Positions 50,995 through 61,728 of a stretch of DNA of 64,000 nucleotides are shown here, piece by piece. The number at the start of each line of letters is the position of its first letter. Within the stretch, counting starts at the first letter, position 1. Where the stretch lies: NCBI GenBank assembly GCA_001298555.1, contig LJCW01000054.1, forward strand, positions 24,882 to 88,881. The letters run 5' to 3'. The stretch comes from Actinobacteria bacterium OV450 (lineage in GTDB: Bacteria; Actinomycetota; Actinomycetes; Streptomycetales; Streptomycetaceae). Position numbers and translations under genes: made by a program. Below the pieces are notes generated by a model. That model searched no databases and was not told the DNA's origin. It worked only from the letters and a program-made list of their open reading frames with translations.

Positions 50995-53208
50995 TCAGGA
51001 TCGCCGCTCCTCCTGGGCGAAGCGCAGCAGGAGCAGGGCGATGTCGTCGGTACGCGGGGCTCCGCCGCGGGCATGGCCGATGAGGTCGTCGGCCAGCGTG
51101 GTCACCGGGTGGTGTTCGCGGGTCGCCGTGACGCGGGCGGCGACGGCCGCGATGCCTTCTTCCAGGTCCTCGCCGGGGACCTCGACCAGCCCGTCGGTGT
51201 ACAGGGTGAGCAGGGTGCCCGGCCCGAACGGGACCTCGACGGCCGTGTACGAGGCGTTCCGGTCGATGCCGAGGAGCAGCCCCGGAGGCAGGAGCAGCAT
51301 CTTCGCCGGGCCGCCGACGTGGCGCAGCAGCGGGGGCGGGTGGCCGGCCGTGACCAGGTGGGCGGTGCGGGCCGCGAGGTCGATGTGGGCGTACACGCAG
51401 CTGGTGAACAGTCCGGGTTCGAGGTCGGTCAGGAGCCGGTTGGTGCGGGCGAGGACCTCCGCCGGAGGGTCGCCGGCGGTGGCGTGTACGGCCGTGCGGA
51501 CCTGGCCCATGAGGGCGGCGGCGTTCACGTTGTGACCCTGGACGTCGCCGACGGCGGCCGCGACGGTGGTGTCGTCGATCCGGATGAGGTCGTAGAAGTC
51601 GCCGCCGACGTCGAGTCCGTGCGCCGCCGGCAGGTAACGGGCGGCCACCTCCAGGCGCGGGACGCGGGGCAGGACGCGCGGCAGCAGGGCGGTCTGCAGG
51701 CTGCGGGCGAGCTGGTGGGTGGCGTCGTAGAGGCGGGCGCGGTCCAGGGCCTGCGCGATGAGTCCGGCGATGGACGTCAGGATCGCCCGTTCCCCGGGGA
51801 CGAACGAGTGGGGGCGGGCGTAGGCCAGGATGAGGGTGCCGATGGCCCGGCCGGACGCGATGAGGGGCAGGAAGGCCCACGCCGCCATGCCGTCCCCGAT
51901 CACGACCGCGGGGAATGCGGCCGCGAGCTCGCCCGCGTCGGCGAAGAACAGCGGCTCGCCCGTGCGCAGGCCGTGGGTGCTGGCGGTGTGGACGCCGAGC
52001 GGGATGCCGTCGTAGCGGTCCATGAGCTCGGCCGGGTAGCCGCGGAAGCCGACGATGCGCAGGCGCTGCTCCTCGGCGACCAGGAGGGCCAGGGCCTGGG
52101 CCCCGAGCGCGGGGACGAGCAGATCGGCAGCCTGGTCGACGACGTCGCGGGCGTGGACGGCCTCCGTGAGGGCGGCCGCCAGGTGCATGAGCTGGTAGAG
52201 GGCGGTGGCCCGGCTGGGTGAGGGCTCCAGGGGGACGGCCGTCGGCGGGCCGGGGCCCGGGCCGGGGTCGTCGTCGGCGACCGGGGTGATGCGGACGCTG
52301 ATCCCGGTGTCGTCCGGGTAGAGGTCGAAGCGCAGGTAGCGGCCGGTCGGGGACGCGGCGGTGAAGCTGCGGGGCAGCCGGCTGATCGCTGCGGCCCGGT
52401 AGTGGTCCTCGATGACGGGGGTGTCCATCCAGGGCAGCGCCTCCCAGGGGAGGGCGCCGCGGAGCCGGGAGACGGGTGCGCCCAGCAGCTCGGCCGCCTC
52501 GTCGGTGATGAAGGTGATCGTGCCGTTCAGGTCGAGTGCGCAGTTGCCCCCGGGCAGCCGGCGGATGAAGGCCATGGCGGCGGCCGCCTCGACCGGGCCG
52601 GGCGTGGGAGGGGGAGACGGGCTCAGCATGACCGGGTGCGCCGGCGGCCGGACGGGGTGTCCGGCGTCGGCGGCCCGGCGCAGGTGGTTCGCGAGACGGC
52701 CGCAGGCCGAGTCCACGGCGTCGCGTTCCCCGTCGGTCAGCCGGGGCGCGTGGGAGCCGGGCCACAGGAGGACGAGACCGGCCCCGGTGGGCTCCGCCGC
52801 CTCGGGTGCCGGATCGGGGACGAGCGGGGCGGCGGCGAGGGCGAAGTCGTACGGCAGGACGAGGCCCAGGCGCGGGTAGTGCCGGGCCGCTTCCTCCTGG
52901 CCGCCCAGCCACACGAACCGCCCCTCGCGGACCGCGTCGGCCACCGGGATGGGGTCATCCATGACGACCCGGGACCAGGGCAGCGCGAACTCGCGGGCCA
53001 GGCCGACGGTCATCGCCAGGTGCAGGACGCGCCGGGCGGGGTCGGGCAGGTAGAGCATGCCGACGGACGCCCCCGCGGCCGCGCAGGCCCGGATCAGGGC
53101 CTCCCCGAGGGCCCGCTGATCCACGCCCTCGACGGACCCGGCGGACCCGGCGGACCCGGCGGACCCGGCGGGCAGGGCCTCCTGGTCACGCCCTGGAAGG
53201 TTTCGCAC
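50995..53208 (-). CDS. GAF-PAS-GAF-SpoIIE phosphatase
   Basis: 737-aa multidomain PP2C-type phosphatase. An N-terminal GAF-like part (about 40-180, GASVGMLYLPDPARRVLHLAM) is followed by a PAS-like segment (about 230-330, CALDLNGTITFITDEAAELLG), a second GAF (about 355-500, ALGAQALALLVAEEQRLRIV and GRAIGTLILAYARPHSFVPG) and a SpoIIE phosphatase (about 520-735, GLDVGGDFYDLIRI, AVGDVQGHNVNAAALM, RTDDIALLLLRF). It probably controls an anti-sigma pathway in response to signals. The GTG at 53208 lies after a GAGGGGG stretch. A 9-bp DNA repeat gives a GSAGSAGSAGS run near the N-terminus. No kinase or anti-anti-sigma gene is adjacent. Confidence 0.85.
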   Translation of the reverse strand: MRNLPGRDQEALPAGSAGSAGSAGSVEGVDQRALGEALIRACAAAGASVGMLYLPDPARRVLHLAMTVGLAREFALPWSRVVMDDPIPVADAVREGRFVWLGGQEEAARHYPRLGLVLPYDFALAAAPLVPDPAPEAAEPTGAGLVLLWPGSHAPRLTDGERDAVDSACGRLANHLRRAADAGHPVRPPAHPVMLSPSPPPTPGPVEAAAAMAFIRRLPGGNCALDLNGTITFITDEAAELLGAPVSRLRGALPWEALPWMDTPVIEDHYRAAAISRLPRSFTAASPTGRYLRFDLYPDDTGISVRITPVADDDPGPGPGPPTAVPLEPSPSRATALYQLMHLAAALTEAVHARDVVDQAADLLVPALGAQALALLVAEEQRLRIVGFRGYPAELMDRYDGIPLGVHTASTHGLRTGEPLFFADAGELAAAFPAVVIGDGMAAWAFLPLIASGRAIGTLILAYARPHSFVPGERAILTSIAGLIAQALDRARLYDATHQLARSLQTALLPRVLPRVPRLEVAARYLPAAHGLDVGGDFYDLIRIDDTTVAAAVGDVQGHNVNAAALMGQVRTAVHATAGDPPAEVLARTNRLLTDLEPGLFTSCVYAHIDLAARTAHLVTAGHPPPLLRHVGGPAKMLLLPPGLLLGIDRNASYTAVEVPFGPGTLLTLYTDGLVEVPGEDLEEGIAAVAARVTATREHHPVTTLADDLIGHARGGAPRTDDIALLLLRFAQEERRS

Positions 53209-53315
53209 CCGTCCATCGTCCCCCTCACACCCCGCCCGCGCGTCGGCACCGCCCGTACCCGGCGAGCCCGCGCCCGCCCGGACCGGGCCGTGTGCGCACG
53301 GACGGCTACCGGACG

Positions 53316-54164
53316 TCACGCATAGGGGTCGAAGGGGATGGGGGGCTTCGAGGCGTTCAGGGCATCGCCGAAACGGCCGTCGGTGATCTTGATGGTGGCG
53401 GAGCCGAAGTCGGCGTTCATCAGCTTGTCGCGCAGGCCGGCAGGGTATCCGTTCCAGCCCACGAGGCGCGGGTAGAACCAGTTGCCGGTGTGGTTCTCCG
53501 CGGGCTCGTCGTTGCCGTTGGCGAGGCGGTAGAAGTGCGTCGAGGCGCCGTCCTTGTGGTAGACGACCTTGGCGTGCGTCCCGTCGAAGCGCACCTGTGA
53601 GCGGGGGTACCACTTCCAGCCGCTGTGCTGCGAAGTCGAGACGTACTGGACCTCGTTGTCCTTGATCCAGACCACCACGTGCTCGAAGTCGTGGCGGTGT
53701 CCGATGGCCAGCGGGCCGAGCGTGGCCTGGTCCTTCTCGAAGTAGCCGGCGTACATCACCGCGCACCAGCCGTTGTTGCACTTCTCGCGGGAGTACGTGT
53801 TGGAGTTCTGCAGTTGCGCGTAGTCCCGGCAGTGGCCGTTCACCGCTCCGCCGGGCTTGAGGCCGGGATTGAGGACTCCGCTGCCGCTGATCGCGGCGGT
53901 GGCGTAGCAGCCGTCGCCGTCGTAGTCGAAGGCCGGCGAGAAGGTCTGTTCGAGGCCGTCCGCGTTCTGCGGCAGGGCCGGTATCACGTCGGCGACCGCG
54001 ACGGCCGGGAGGACCATCACGAGCGCCGCGGCGCCGAGGCCGGCGGTGGTGAGGGTCCGGCGCAGTCCGGCCCACGGCCGGGGCCGGAGCCCGGACCGGG
54101 GACGGGACGCACCGGGGGCGGTGGCTTCGTTCGTCGTCCTCGTCGGTGACAGCAGGCTGCGCAC
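53316..54164 (-). CDS. Secreted NPP1-family protein (necrosis-inducing type)
   Basis: 282-aa exported NLP/NPP1-like protein. A long N-region (about 1-40) precedes a hydrophobic signal core (TTAGLGAAALVMVLPAVAVA). LEQTFSPAFDYDGDGCYATAAISG starts the domain, and AIGHRHDFEHVVVWI contains the GHRHDWE-type heptapeptide that binds metal in cytolytic members; C-residues pair as expected. Other conserved segments are GWKWYPRSQVRFDGTHAKVVYH and HFYRLANGNDEP. Whether it is toxic to plants is unknown. GTG 54164 has an AAGGAGATG site. Confidence 0.88.
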   Translation of the reverse strand: MRSLLSPTRTTNEATAPGASRPRSGLRPRPWAGLRRTLTTAGLGAAALVMVLPAVAVADVIPALPQNADGLEQTFSPAFDYDGDGCYATAAISGSGVLNPGLKPGGAVNGHCRDYAQLQNSNTYSREKCNNGWCAVMYAGYFEKDQATLGPLAIGHRHDFEHVVVWIKDNEVQYVSTSQHSGWKWYPRSQVRFDGTHAKVVYHKDGASTHFYRLANGNDEPAENHTGNWFYPRLVGWNGYPAGLRDKLMNADFGSATIKITDGRFGDALNASKPPIPFDPYA

Positions 54165-54238
54165 ATCATCTCCTTGACCTGACCGGTGGCTCCGGGCACC
54201 GGGAGCCGCGAACCGGGGGAACCCTAGCCCGGCCGTGT

Positions 54239-54889
54239 TCAAGTCCGGGTCGAGTCAGGCGGATTCCAGGTGAATTCCGATGCGGCGTCGAGGAGCCAGT
54301 CGGCGAGGTAGCCGGCGAACGAGGAGCGCACCAGCACCCGGAAACCTGGGCCGGATCCGGATCCGGATCCGGCCCCGGGGTCGTCGCGCACCAGCACGAC
54401 CTGCGCGCGGGCCAGCGTGGTCTGGGCGCAGCGTCCGGCACCGAAGACGCTGGGGTGCAGGTCGAGGGAGCAGCCGTGCGCGAGGAGTTCGGCGGCCCGG
54501 GTCCCCCCGACGAGCAGGGTGGTGCGCTGCGCGGAGACGTCGACGACGCAGGCGTGCGCGTCCGCGACGGCCTCGCGCAGCCGGGTTTCGAGATCCGTGC
54601 GGGTGCCGGCCGGGCCGGTGACGAGCCATTCGTCCGGGCCCAGCCACAGCGCCGTGGACCCGGCTCCGCCGGTGAGGGTGTTGGGCTCCCGGGGCAGGGG
54701 GAACCCGAGGGCGAGTGCGACGGAGTCGGCGGCGGGCCCCGCGGGGTCCAGGCGTACGTCGACCTGGGCGAGGAAGGGGAGTTCCGCGAGCCGCAGGGCT
54801 CCGCCCGAGGCCCGGCCGGCGGCGGCGAAGCGTTCGGCGTACCGCGCCAGGGGGCTCAGCCCGTGGCGGCGGTCGGCGGTGTCAGCCAT
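54239..54889 (-). CDS. soxG: Sarcosine oxidase gamma subunit
   Basis: 216-aa SoxG subunit of heterotetrameric sarcosine oxidase, which oxidatively demethylates sarcosine to glycine, passing the methyl to tetrahydrofolate. SPLARYAERFAAAGRA is the N-terminal block, TALWLGPDEWLVTGPAG and VVDVSAQRTTLLVGGTRAAELLAHGCSLDLHP are conserved. The C-terminus has a GAGSGSGSGPG insert from a GGATCC-like repeat (about 54353-54376). Its start overlaps the alpha-subunit stop by 8 bp. Last gene of the operon. Confidence 0.88.
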   Translation of the reverse strand: MADTADRRHGLSPLARYAERFAAAGRASGGALRLAELPFLAQVDVRLDPAGPAADSVALALGFPLPREPNTLTGGAGSTALWLGPDEWLVTGPAGTRTDLETRLREAVADAHACVVDVSAQRTTLLVGGTRAAELLAHGCSLDLHPSVFGAGRCAQTTLARAQVVLVRDDPGAGSGSGSGPGFRVLVRSSFAGYLADWLLDAASEFTWNPPDSTRT

Positions 54890-57707
54890 CGCGGCGTGTC
54901 CCCTCGGGGTCGTAGAGCACGGCGTCGGCGACCGTGACGGGAACGAGCGCGTCGCCCACGGGTGCGTACAGCCGGTCTCCGATGCGGTCGCGGCCGCCCT
55001 TGACGAGGGCGAGTGCGAAGGTCCGGCCGAGCGCCGCACTGCGGTAGGCGGAGGTGACGTGTCCGAGCATCGGCACGGGCGGTTCGGGCAGCGGGGCGGC
55101 GGCGACCAGCTGGGTGCCTTCGGGCAGCAGGACGGCGGGGTCGTCCGGCAGCAGTCCGACAAGGTGCTTGCGGTCGGGCCGGGCGGTGTCGGCACGGGTG
55201 TGGGAGCGTTTGCCGATGAAGTCGCGCTTCCTGCGGGAGACGAGCCGGCCCAGGCCGAGGTCCTGCGGGGTCACGGTGCCGTCGGTGTCCTGGCCGACGA
55301 TGGGGTACCCCTTCTCGGCGCGCAGGACGTGCATGGTCTCGGTGCCGTACGGTGTGATGCCGTAGGGGCGCCCCGCCTCGTACAGCGCCTCCCACAACGC
55401 GGGGGCCTCCCACGGCACCACGTTGATCTCGTAGGCGAGTTCACCGGAGAAGCTGATCCGGCAGATGCGGGCCGGGATGCCGGCGACGTCCGTGTCCCGC
55501 CAGGCCATGAAGGGGAAGTCGGCTGCCTCCAGGGCGAGTTGGGGGGCGAGCCCGCGCAGGACGTCCCGGGAGCGCGGCCCGACGAGGGCGACGGTGGCCC
55601 ACTGTTCGGTGACCGAGGTGCAGTGCACGCGCAGTTCGGGCCATTCCGTCTGGAGCCACTCCTCCATCCAGTCGAGTACGGCCGCGGCGTTGCCGGTCGT
55701 GGTGGTGACGAGGAAGCGGTCGTCGGCGAGGCGGACGGCGGTGCCGTCGTCGAAGACCATGCCGTCGAGGCGGCACATGACGCCGTAGCGGCACATGCCG
55801 TTCTTGAGGGTGCTCATCACGTTGGTGTAGAGCCGGTCGAGGAAGATCCCGGCGTCGGGGCCCTGCACGTCGATCTTGCCGAGGGTGGAGGCGTCCATGA
55901 ACGCGACTCCCTCGCGGGCGGCGCGGCTCTCCCGCAGCACCGCCGTCTCCCTGTCCTCGCCGGGGCGCGGGTAGTACCACGGCCGTTTCCACTGGCCGAC
56001 GTTCTCGAACTCGGCCCCGTGCGCGAGGTGCCGCTCGTGCAGGGCGGTCACGCGTACGGGGTCGTGCAGCGGGCCGCGGTCGCGGCCTGCGAGCGCCGCG
56101 AAGGAGACCGGGGTGTACGGGGCGCGGAAGGTCGTCGTGCCCAGCTCGCCGATGTCGACGCCCAGCAGGTGGGCGACGACTCCGCTCGTGAGCACGCCGG
56201 AGGTCTTGCCCTGGTCGTTCGCGGTGCCGGCCGTGGTGTACCGCTTGAGGTGTTCGGCCGAGCGCAGGCCCGCGCCGGTCGCGCGGGCCAGGTCGTCCAC
56301 GGTGACGTCGCGCTGGAGGTCGACGAAGGAGCCGGCCGTGTCGGTTCCGGGGACCACCCACAGGTGCCGGGCGGGGGTGTGCGGCTGCCGGGCGGGGGCG
56401 GGGAGCGGGAGGGCGTCCGGGGCGGCGAAGCCCTCGGCCTCCAGGGCCCGGACCGCGGCCGCCCGGCCGTCGGCCAGGCAGCGGGCGAGCTCGTACTCTC
56501 CCCTGGCCGCTCCCGCGGCCTCCACCGCCTGGCGGCAGCCGTCGGGGACGAACGTCCCGAGTCCGCGGTCGTGGCGCAGGCGCCCGCCGGCCTGGCTGTA
56601 CAGGTGGACGACCGGGTTCCAGCCGCCGGAGACGAGCAGGAGGTCGGCGGGGACCTCACGGACGGCGGAGCCTTCCCCGAGCCGGGACACGGTCACGGAG
56701 GAGACCCGGGGTGCGCCGGCGGTGCCCGTCACCGCGTGCCCGGCGAGCACCTCCACACCGGCCTGGGCGGCGCGTACGGCCCACTCCCCCGGCGCGGGCC
56801 GGGCGTCGACGACCGCCGCGACGGCCACGCCGGCCGCGGCGAGGTCGAGGGCGGCCGCGTAGGCGCTGTCGTTGGTGGTGAAGACGACGGCGCGGCGGCC
56901 CGGGACGACGCCGAACCGGTGGAGGTACGTACGGGCGGCCCCGGCCAGCATCACTCCGGGGCGGTCGTTGTCGGCGAAGGCGAGGGAGCGTTCGTGCGCG
57001 CCGGTCGCGAGGACGACCCGGCGCGCCCGGATCCGCCACAGCCGTTCCCGGGAGACGTGGGCGGGGGCCTGCGCGCCGAGGTGGTGGGTGCGGCGTTCCA
57101 CGGCGAGCATGTGGTTGTCGTCGTAGTGGCCGAAGACGGTGGTCCGCGCCAGCACCCGGACCTCGGGTGCGGCGTCGAGTTCCGTGCGCGCCGCGGCGGC
57201 CCATTCGGGCAGCTCGCCGGTGTCGGGCAGGCTCCCGCCGGGTTCGGGACGTTCGTCGGCGAGGATCACGCGCGCCCCGCTGCGGGCGGCGGCCGTCGCG
57301 GCGGCGAGACCGGCGGGGCCACCACCGACGACCAGCAGGTCGCAGTGGGCGTGTACAGCGTCGTAGCGGGCGGGGTCGGCTGTGGCGGCGAGCCGGCCCC
57401 GGCCGGGGAGGCTGCTCGCGACGAGCCCGTCGTACAGCTCGACGGTGGTGGCGGGCAGCATCGGCTCGGGGAAGGGGGCCTCGATCTGGACAAGGGCGTT
57501 CGGCTCCTCGGCTCCGGCGCTGAAGATGCCGCGCGGGCGGCCGAGCCGGATGCTGCAGCCGACCTGGTGGACGCCGTGTGCGAGCAGCGCGGAGGCCAGG
57601 GTGTCGCCGCGGTGGCCCTCGTACTCGACGCCGTCGAAACGGAAGCGGAGCGGCTGGCCGCGCTGGATCAGGCCGCGGCCCGGCAGCCGGTGGGGTTGCC
57701 CGGTCAT
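54882..57707 (-). CDS. soxA: Sarcosine oxidase alpha subunit
   Basis: 941-aa SoxA. Residues about 15-100 are a 2Fe-2S-like N-terminal fold without obvious cluster use (FDGVEYEGHRGDTLASALLAHG). Residues about 115-440 are an NAD(P)/FAD-type domain (CDLLVVGGGPAGLAAATAAARSG, VVLATGAHERSLAFADNDRPG), and the C-terminal ~380 residues are GcvT-like, folate-binding (YGVMCRLDGMVFDDGTAVRL, MHVLRAEKGYPIVGQDTDG). Length is standard. ATG 57707 overlaps the delta-subunit stop by 4 bp. Confidence 0.92.
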   Translation of the reverse strand: MTGQPHRLPGRGLIQRGQPLRFRFDGVEYEGHRGDTLASALLAHGVHQVGCSIRLGRPRGIFSAGAEEPNALVQIEAPFPEPMLPATTVELYDGLVASSLPGRGRLAATADPARYDAVHAHCDLLVVGGGPAGLAAATAAARSGARVILADERPEPGGSLPDTGELPEWAAAARTELDAAPEVRVLARTTVFGHYDDNHMLAVERRTHHLGAQAPAHVSRERLWRIRARRVVLATGAHERSLAFADNDRPGVMLAGAARTYLHRFGVVPGRRAVVFTTNDSAYAAALDLAAAGVAVAAVVDARPAPGEWAVRAAQAGVEVLAGHAVTGTAGAPRVSSVTVSRLGEGSAVREVPADLLLVSGGWNPVVHLYSQAGGRLRHDRGLGTFVPDGCRQAVEAAGAARGEYELARCLADGRAAAVRALEAEGFAAPDALPLPAPARQPHTPARHLWVVPGTDTAGSFVDLQRDVTVDDLARATGAGLRSAEHLKRYTTAGTANDQGKTSGVLTSGVVAHLLGVDIGELGTTTFRAPYTPVSFAALAGRDRGPLHDPVRVTALHERHLAHGAEFENVGQWKRPWYYPRPGEDRETAVLRESRAAREGVAFMDASTLGKIDVQGPDAGIFLDRLYTNVMSTLKNGMCRYGVMCRLDGMVFDDGTAVRLADDRFLVTTTTGNAAAVLDWMEEWLQTEWPELRVHCTSVTEQWATVALVGPRSRDVLRGLAPQLALEAADFPFMAWRDTDVAGIPARICRISFSGELAYEINVVPWEAPALWEALYEAGRPYGITPYGTETMHVLRAEKGYPIVGQDTDGTVTPQDLGLGRLVSRRKRDFIGKRSHTRADTARPDRKHLVGLLPDDPAVLLPEGTQLVAAAPLPEPPVPMLGHVTSAYRSAALGRTFALALVKGGRDRIGDRLYAPVGDALVPVTVADAVLYDPEGTRRDG

Positions 57708-57982
57708 GCGGTCACCGGCCGGGGCTCGCCGGTCCGGTAGACGGCCCGGATCTCGTGGGTCGCCGTGTCCCGCACGGCGTTGAACCAGCGGCGGCAGCCG
57801 TCGGCGTGGTTCCAGCGTTCCGCGAAGGGGCCCCTGGGGTTGGCCCGGAAGAAGAGGTAGCGGGCCCACGCCCCGTCACTCAGGGCCGCGGGGTCCGCGG
57901 GGTGGGGCACGTGCGCCTGGCCTCCGTAGTGGAATTCGGCCTCGTCGCGGGGCCCGCACCAGGGGCAGGGGATGAGCAGCAT
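57704..57982 (-). CDS. soxD: Sarcosine oxidase delta subunit
   Basis: 92-aa SoxD, the small zinc-binding subunit. LLIPCPWCGPRDEAEFHYGGQ has the CxxC pair, and WNHADGCRRWFNAVRDT adds the His and Cys of the zinc site. ATG 57982 lies 12 bp after the beta-subunit stop (57995) and its stop overlaps soxA, so the operon order is beta-delta-alpha-gamma. Confidence 0.93.
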   Translation of the reverse strand: MLLIPCPWCGPRDEAEFHYGGQAHVPHPADPAALSDGAWARYLFFRANPRGPFAERWNHADGCRRWFNAVRDTATHEIRAVYRTGEPRPVTA

Positions 57983-57994
57983 GGTCTCGGCTCC

Positions 57995-59227
57995 TCAGTG
58001 GGCCACCGCGGCCGCGCCGTGCTCGTCGACGAGCGCGCCGGTGGTGAAGCGTTCGAGCGTGAAGGGGGCGGCCAGCGGGTGGGGGGTGTCGTGGGCGATG
58101 GTGTGGGCGAGGACCCAGCCGACGCCCGGTGTGGCCTTGAACCCCCCGGTGCCCCAGCCGCAGTTGACGTAGAGGTCGGCCACGGGGGTGAGGCCGGTGA
58201 TGGGTGAGGCGTCGGGGCTGACGTCGACGATTCCGCCCCAGGTGCGCAGGACGTGCGCGCGGGCGAAGACCGGGAAGAGTTCGAGGGCGGCCGCCATCTG
58301 GCGTTCGATGACGTGGAAGGCCCCGCGCTGGGTGTACGCGTTGTACGCGTCGATGCCGGCGCCCATGACCAGTTCGCCCTTGTGGGCCTGGCTGACGTAC
58401 ACGTGTACCGCGTTGGACATCACGACCGTGGGGTGTACGGGTTCCAGCAGTTCGGAGACCAGCGCCTGCAACGGGTGGCTCTGGAGGGGGAGTTCGAAGC
58501 CGGCCAGTGCGGCGAGCACGGAGGAGTGGCCGGCCGCGCAGAGGGCGACGCGGCCGGCGGCGATCGGGCCGAGGGAGGTCTGGACGCCGGTGACCCGCCC
58601 GTCCCGTACGTCGATGCCGGTGACCTCGCAGTTCTGGATGAGGTCGATGCCGGCGGCGTCGGCGGCGCGGGCGAACCCCCAGGCGACGTGGTCGTGCTTG
58701 GCGATGCCCGCCCGCGGCTGGTGGGTGGCGCCCAGGACCGGGTGGCGCACGTCCGGGGAGGTGTCGACGATCGGGCAGGCCTCCTTGACCTGCGCGGGGT
58801 CGAGCCATTCGGCGTCCACGCCGTTCAGGCGGTTGGCCTCGACGCGGCGCACGCCGTCGCGTACGTCCTGGAGGGTGTGGGCCAGGTTGAGCACGCCGCG
58901 CTGGGAGAACAGGAGGGGGTAGTCGAGGTCCTCCTCCAGCCCTTCCCACAGTTTGAGGGCGTGCTCGTAGATCCCGGCGCTCTCGTCCCAGAGGTAGTTG
59001 GAGCGGATGATGGTCGTGTTGCGGGCCATGTTGCCGCCGGCCAGCCAGCCGCGTTCGAGGACGGCGACGTCGGTGATGCCGTGGTTCCTCGCCAGGTAGT
59101 GGGCGGTGGCCAGGCCGTGTCCGCCGCCGCCCACGATGACCACCTCGTAGCCCCGCTTGGGCTCGGGCGTGCGCCACAGCCGTGCGGGATGCTCGGGCAG
59201 GGCTGCGCCCGGGGGCCGGGGGCTCAC
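57995..59227 (-). CDS. soxB: Sarcosine oxidase beta subunit
   Basis: 410-aa FAD/FMN-binding catalytic subunit where sarcosine is oxidised. [24 protein letters not shown] is the FAD fold, [15 protein letters not shown] carries the flavin/substrate region, [21 protein letters not shown] a conserved block, and [21 protein letters not shown] the C-terminal FAD contact. GTG 59227 is in a 4-bp overlap with the stop of the GcvT-family gene, so the two are coupled. Confidence 0.93.
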   Translation of the reverse strand: MSPRPPGAALPEHPARLWRTPEPKRGYEVVIVGGGGHGLATAHYLARNHGITDVAVLERGWLAGGNMARNTTIIRSNYLWDESAGIYEHALKLWEGLEEDLDYPLLFSQRGVLNLAHTLQDVRDGVRRVEANRLNGVDAEWLDPAQVKEACPIVDTSPDVRHPVLGATHQPRAGIAKHDHVAWGFARAADAAGIDLIQNCEVTGIDVRDGRVTGVQTSLGPIAAGRVALCAAGHSSVLAALAGFELPLQSHPLQALVSELLEPVHPTVVMSNAVHVYVSQAHKGELVMGAGIDAYNAYTQRGAFHVIERQMAAALELFPVFARAHVLRTWGGIVDVSPDASPITGLTPVADLYVNCGWGTGGFKATPGVGWVLAHTIAHDTPHPLAAPFTLERFTTGALVDEHGAAAVAH

Positions 59228-61698
59228 CGGGCGTCCTCCGGCAGTCCGCGCAGTCGGCGCATCCGCGGGTCGAACAGGGGCTCGGCGGCGACGACGGCCG
59301 CGATGCGCCGGTCGAAGTAGCCGATGTGCAGGGCGCGGCCCGGTGTGGCGAGCTGCGCGGGCAGCCAGGCGTAGGCGATGCCCTTGCCCACGGTGTACCC
59401 GTACGCGACGCTGGTGACGTGACCGACCGGCCGGTCCCCGTCGTACACGGGTTCCTTGCCCATGACGACGGCGGCCGGGTCGTCGATGGTCAGGCAGGTG
59501 AGGCGGCGGCGGACGTCCGCGGCGCGGCGCTCCAGTGCGGCCCGGCCGATGAAGTCTCCCTTGCCCGGTTTCACGGCGAAGCCGAGGCCGGCCTCGTAGG
59601 GGTCGTGCTCGTGGCCCATGTCGGTGCCGAAGGACCGGTAGCCCTTCTCCAGGCGCAGGCTGTTGAAGGCTCCGCGGCCGGCCGCGACGCCGCCGTGCGG
59701 TTGTGCGGCCTCCCAGAGGGTGTCCCACAGCTTCAGCCCCGTGTCGGCGGTGGTGTACAGCTCCCAGCCGAGTTCGCCGACGTAGCTCAGGCGCAGGGCG
59801 GTGACGGGGACGGCGCCGATGTGGGCGCTGCGGGCCCGGAAGTAGGGCAGGCCCTCGTTCGAGAAGTCGGCGTCGGCGAGCGGCTGGAGCACCTCGCGCG
59901 CCTTCGGCCCCCACAGGCCGATGCAGCAGGTGCCCGCGGTGACGTCCCGTACGGCCACGGAGCCGTCGTCGGGCAGGTGGCGGGTGAGCCAGTCGAGGTC
60001 GAGGTTGCCGTTTGCCCCGATCTGGAAGTGGTGCCGGGCGAGCCGGGCCACGGTGATGTCGCTGCGGATCCCGCCGCCCTCGTCCAGCATCAGCGTGTAC
60101 GTGACCGAGCCGACGGGCTTGTCGACGTCCGAGGTGGTCAGGCGCTGGAGGAACGCCGCCGCCCCGCGGCCGGACACCTCCAGCCGTTTGAGGGCGCTCA
60201 TGTCGTACAGGGCCACGCCCTGACGGGTGGCGAGGGCCTCGGCGCCGACGACCGGGGACCACATCCGGGCGGCCCACTCTCCCGGCGCCGGGATGTCCCA
60301 CCGTTCCAGGAGGGGCTCGTTGGCGTCGTACCACTGGGGCCGTTCCCATCCGGCGGCCTCCAGGAAGACGGCACCGAGCTCGCGCTGACGGACGTGGAAC
60401 GGGCTGGTGCGCAACGGGCGCGGCGCACCGGCCGGCTGGAGCGGGTGGAGGATGTCGTACACCTCGGCGAAGTTGCGGCAGCTGCGGGCGAGGACGTAGG
60501 CGGGGGCGAGCTGGTGCGGCTCGAACCGGTTGACGTCGCAGGCGTGCAGGTCGAAGGAGGAGCAGTGGCCGTCCACGAGCCATTCGGCCATGGCGCGGCC
60601 GACTCCGGCGGAGTGGGTGACCCAGACGGCCTCGGCGACCCAGAAGCCCTTGACGTCGGGTGACTCGCCGAGCAGGGGCATCCCGTCGGTGGTGAAGGAG
60701 AAGAGCCCGTTGATGCCCTCCTCGATCTTGGCGTCGCGGAGCGCGGGCAGCAGGGAGCGGGTCTCGGCCCAGGCGTCGGTGAAGTCGTCGGCGGTGAAGG
60801 GCAGTACGGACGGCATCCGGGGCGAGGAGTCCGGCGGGGCGATGTCGTCGGCGGGGACCGGCATGGGGCGGTGGCCGTAGGAGCCGATGCCGAGCCGGTC
60901 GAAGCACTCGCGGTAGTAGAGGTCGGCCTCCTGGTGGCGCAGGACGGGCCGGACCGCCTCCACGGTCTGCCCGGCGAGCGCGGGGACGGGCCCGGTCCAG
61001 GCCAGCTGGTGGGCGAGGGGGGTCAGCGGCAGCCTCATGCCGGCCATCCGGGCGACCTTGGGGCCCCAGATGCCGGCGCAGCACACGACGACGTCGGCGG
61101 GGATCTCGCCGTGGTCCGTGACCACGGCGGTGACGCGGTCGGTGCCGGCGGTGTCGTCGGCTTCGGTACGGACGTCGAGGACCTGGTGGCGGTCGAGGAC
61201 GCGGACGCCGCGGGCGCGGGCGTCCCGCAGCTGTGCCTCGACGGCGAGCACCGACTTGGCCAGGCCGTCGGTGAGGACCAGGAGTCCGCCGAGGATGCGG
61301 TCGCGGTCGACCAGGGGGTGCAGGGCCGCGCATCCGTCGGGGTCGACGAGCCGGCCCTCGACGCCCCACGAGGTGAGCCAGCCGTGGCGGCGCCGCAGGT
61401 CGGTGAGGCGTTCGGGGGTGGTGGCGAGTTCGAGTCCGCCGACCTGGAGGAAGCAGGGCTCGCCGTCGACGTCGAGGGCGGCGAGCTTCTGGACGGTGTA
61501 GCGGGCGAGTTCGGTCATGGTCTTGGAGGGGTTCGCCTGGAACACGAGACCGGGGGCGTGGGAGGAGGAGCCTCCGGTGACGGGGACCGGGCCCTGGTCG
61601 ACGACGGTGATCCCGGTCCAGCCGCGCAGGGACAGTTCGTCCGCCAGTGCGGCGCCCACGACACCCGCTCCGATGATGACCACGCGCGGTCCCGCCAT
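59224..61698 (-). CDS. GcvT-family FAD dehydrogenase (dimethylglycine/sarcosine dehydrogenase-like)
   Basis: 824-aa FAD enzyme: an N-terminal DAO-type domain ([38 protein letters not shown], the flavin-linked His region) and C-terminal GcvT domains (about 430-820, [51 protein letters not shown]). Probably demethylates dimethylglycine to sarcosine, passing the carbon to folate, the step before SoxBDAG. ATG 61698 has GGAGGGG. First gene of the operon. Confidence 0.9.
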   Translation of the reverse strand: MAGPRVVIIGAGVVGAALADELSLRGWTGITVVDQGPVPVTGGSSSHAPGLVFQANPSKTMTELARYTVQKLAALDVDGEPCFLQVGGLELATTPERLTDLRRRHGWLTSWGVEGRLVDPDGCAALHPLVDRDRILGGLLVLTDGLAKSVLAVEAQLRDARARGVRVLDRHQVLDVRTEADDTAGTDRVTAVVTDHGEIPADVVVCCAGIWGPKVARMAGMRLPLTPLAHQLAWTGPVPALAGQTVEAVRPVLRHQEADLYYRECFDRLGIGSYGHRPMPVPADDIAPPDSSPRMPSVLPFTADDFTDAWAETRSLLPALRDAKIEEGINGLFSFTTDGMPLLGESPDVKGFWVAEAVWVTHSAGVGRAMAEWLVDGHCSSFDLHACDVNRFEPHQLAPAYVLARSCRNFAEVYDILHPLQPAGAPRPLRTSPFHVRQRELGAVFLEAAGWERPQWYDANEPLLERWDIPAPGEWAARMWSPVVGAEALATRQGVALYDMSALKRLEVSGRGAAAFLQRLTTSDVDKPVGSVTYTLMLDEGGGIRSDITVARLARHHFQIGANGNLDLDWLTRHLPDDGSVAVRDVTAGTCCIGLWGPKAREVLQPLADADFSNEGLPYFRARSAHIGAVPVTALRLSYVGELGWELYTTADTGLKLWDTLWEAAQPHGGVAAGRGAFNSLRLEKGYRSFGTDMGHEHDPYEAGLGFAVKPGKGDFIGRAALERRAADVRRRLTCLTIDDPAAVVMGKEPVYDGDRPVGHVTSVAYGYTVGKGIAYAWLPAQLATPGRALHIGYFDRRIAAVVAAEPLFDPRMRRLRGLPEDAR

Positions 61699-61728
61699 CT
61701 CCGCCCCTCCGATTCGAAAAGAAATCGA